Shown one piece after another: positions 21,785 through 22,663 of a DNA stretch of 22,663 bases; position 1 is the stretch's first letter; each line of letters starts with the position of its first letter. The position numbers were made by a program, and so were the translations under genes. Source of the DNA: Clostridiales bacterium (GTDB lineage Bacteria; Bacillota_A; Clostridia; Saccharofermentanales; Saccharofermentanaceae); assembly GCA_017537905.1 (NCBI GenBank), contig JAFYJX010000015.1:1-22663 (forward strand). The letters are read 5' to 3'. The notes under the pieces were generated by a model, which was not told where the DNA came from, ran no database searches, and saw only the letters and a list, made by a program, of their open reading frames with translations.

Positions 21785-22663
21785 TTAATTATCTTCCTTC
21801 GTTGTCTGACCGGGATGAGCTGGCCTTACTCTTCTGCGAGATGATTTCGGTGCTAATGCTGCAGCGAAAAGGCAAAGCGAGACACAGGTAAGGAGCAGAG
21901 CGATACAGACTAACGGATTGTTGCTTTCTCCGGTCGCCGGTACGGCACTGGGCTTGGTGGTGGACGAAGCCTTCTGGATAGTTACTGCAACTTGTGCTTC
22001 GCCATCCGTAAACGTGATCTTGATATTGTGGCTGCCCGCTGAAAGTGTATCAAGATACTCCGAACTAAGTGTCAGAATCAGACTTCCGCGCTCTTTCTGA
22101 TAGTGCTTATCGCTTAGGGGATTTCCATCCACGGTGACATTGTCAAAATTGTCAAATGTCGCATCGTCACCAAAGCTGCGCTTCACGGTAACTACGATGT
22201 TTTTCCCGCTTCCTGGAGTATAATTATCGCCCTCTACCGTAACGGTATATACAGGAATCTCCTCATATGTATAAACATAGGCGGTATCTTTTGTGATTGC
22301 TGTTTCCGTATCAGGTGTTACATCCCAGCTGCCCTTCTTGTGGTTAGCTGCGGGCTTAGTTCCTACACCGGGGATCTGGTCAGGCTGAAGTTTAAGAGTG
22401 TCGCCTTCAAAGCCGGTAAGCTCGACTTCTATTTCGTCACTGCCGCCGTTATCCCATTCGCCGTTTGCCACATTGAAAGTAACCTTGCAGCTGATCTTTT
22501 GAAGTACTGTCAGAGCGCCCTGTTCATATGTGATCTTGTAATTGTTTGTTACATCGTTGTTTTTGCTGTCTTTGATAGTTGCAGCGGAAGGAATGAGTTT
22601 ACCATCTTTTTCCGTAATCGTTACAGCAGTCATAGAGTGGCCGCTTACTGCACCGGTCAGAAC
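21785..22663 (-). CDS. C-terminal part of sortase-anchored cell-surface protein (partial, runs off right edge)
   Basis: The frame is open to the right edge (VLTGAVSGHS precedes the Met at 22633), so this is the last 292 residues of a larger protein. In order: end of an MBG/YDG-like repeat (NNYKITYEQGALTV), a beta-rich stretch with GSWDVTPDTETAITKDTAYVYTY (in pieces GSWDVTPD and DTAYVYTY), and an X2/Ig-like module (GKNIVVTVKRSFGDDATFDNF to GSHNIKITFTDGEAQVAVTI; in pieces VTVKRSF, VTVDGNPLSDKHY and YLDTLSAGSHNIKITF). Then come a short Ser/Thr linker, VPATG (about residues 241-245, an LPXTG-like sorting motif), a TM segment and a basic tail (KSSRRRVR). It would be anchored to the wall by sortase. 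The tail is longer than usual for such proteins. Function is likely adhesion or structure. Confidence 0.85.
   Translation of the reverse strand, partial: VLTGAVSGHSMTAVTITEKDGKLIPSAATIKDSKNNDVTNNYKITYEQGALTVLQKISCKVTFNVANGEWDNGGSDEIEVELTGFEGDTLKLQPDQIPGVGTKPAANHKKGSWDVTPDTETAITKDTAYVYTYEEIPVYTVTVEGDNYTPGSGKNIVVTVKRSFGDDATFDNFDNVTVDGNPLSDKHYQKERGSLILTLSSEYLDTLSAGSHNIKITFTDGEAQVAVTIQKASSTTKPSAVPATGESNNPLVCIALLLTCVSLCLFAAALAPKSSRRRVRPAHPGQTTKEDN

Overview
The window looks like a chromosomal segment of a Gram-positive Clostridia-type bacterium (Bacillota, gut or rumen relatives of Lachnospiraceae/Oscillospiraceae). Reasons: strong AGGAGG-like ribosome binding sites, lipoprotein signal peptides, a sortase-type C-terminal anchor, a MoxR/DUF58/DUF4129 cluster, a LytTR/DUF3021 pair and a clostridial-style polyamine operon. 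Base composition is moderate. No rRNA, tRNA, insertion sequence, phage gene or CRISPR array was seen. The taxonomic placement is inference from gene content.

Layout. 1-1099 (+): the C-terminal end of a PAF-acetylhydrolase-like hydrolase, then a LytTR DNA-binding regulator and its DUF3021 membrane partner, closed by a terminator shared with the convergent operon. 1129-4594 (-): MoxR ATPase, DUF58 protein and DUF4129-type membrane protein. 4758-5684 (+): a flavodoxin-fold oxidoreductase fused to a second domain and interrupted by an in-frame TAG. 5799-7448 (+): a lipoprotein polysaccharide deacetylase and a small membrane protein. 7522-9920 (+): a serine beta-lactamase-fold hydrolase with a C-terminal membrane domain, then a NUDIX hydrolase.

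9931-10352 holds a near-consensus promoter, a roughly 360-nt leader rich in hairpins, and an intrinsic terminator only six bases from the next ribosome binding site. It precedes a five-gene polyamine operon (10368-16017): arginine decarboxylase-type PLP enzyme, SpeE-type aminopropyltransferase, agmatinase-type ureohydrolase, carboxy(nor)spermidine dehydrogenase and carboxy(nor)spermidine decarboxylase. Arginine would go to agmatine, then putrescine, and then to spermidine by the aspartate-semialdehyde (carboxyspermidine) route and/or the aminopropyltransferase route. SpeD, needed to make the SpeE co-substrate, is not in the window.

16078-22663 is a mixed region: a secreted lipoprotein (-), a two-TM protein, three GNAT acetyltransferases, a His/Ser-repeat zinc-ribbon membrane protein, two small membrane proteins, and the C-terminal end of a large cell-surface protein with a VPATG sorting motif (-).

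The points most worth a second look are the leader upstream of the polyamine operon, the coexistence of two spermidine routes in one operon, and the in-frame amber codon in an otherwise intact fusion gene in a window where none of 25 genes ends in TAG.
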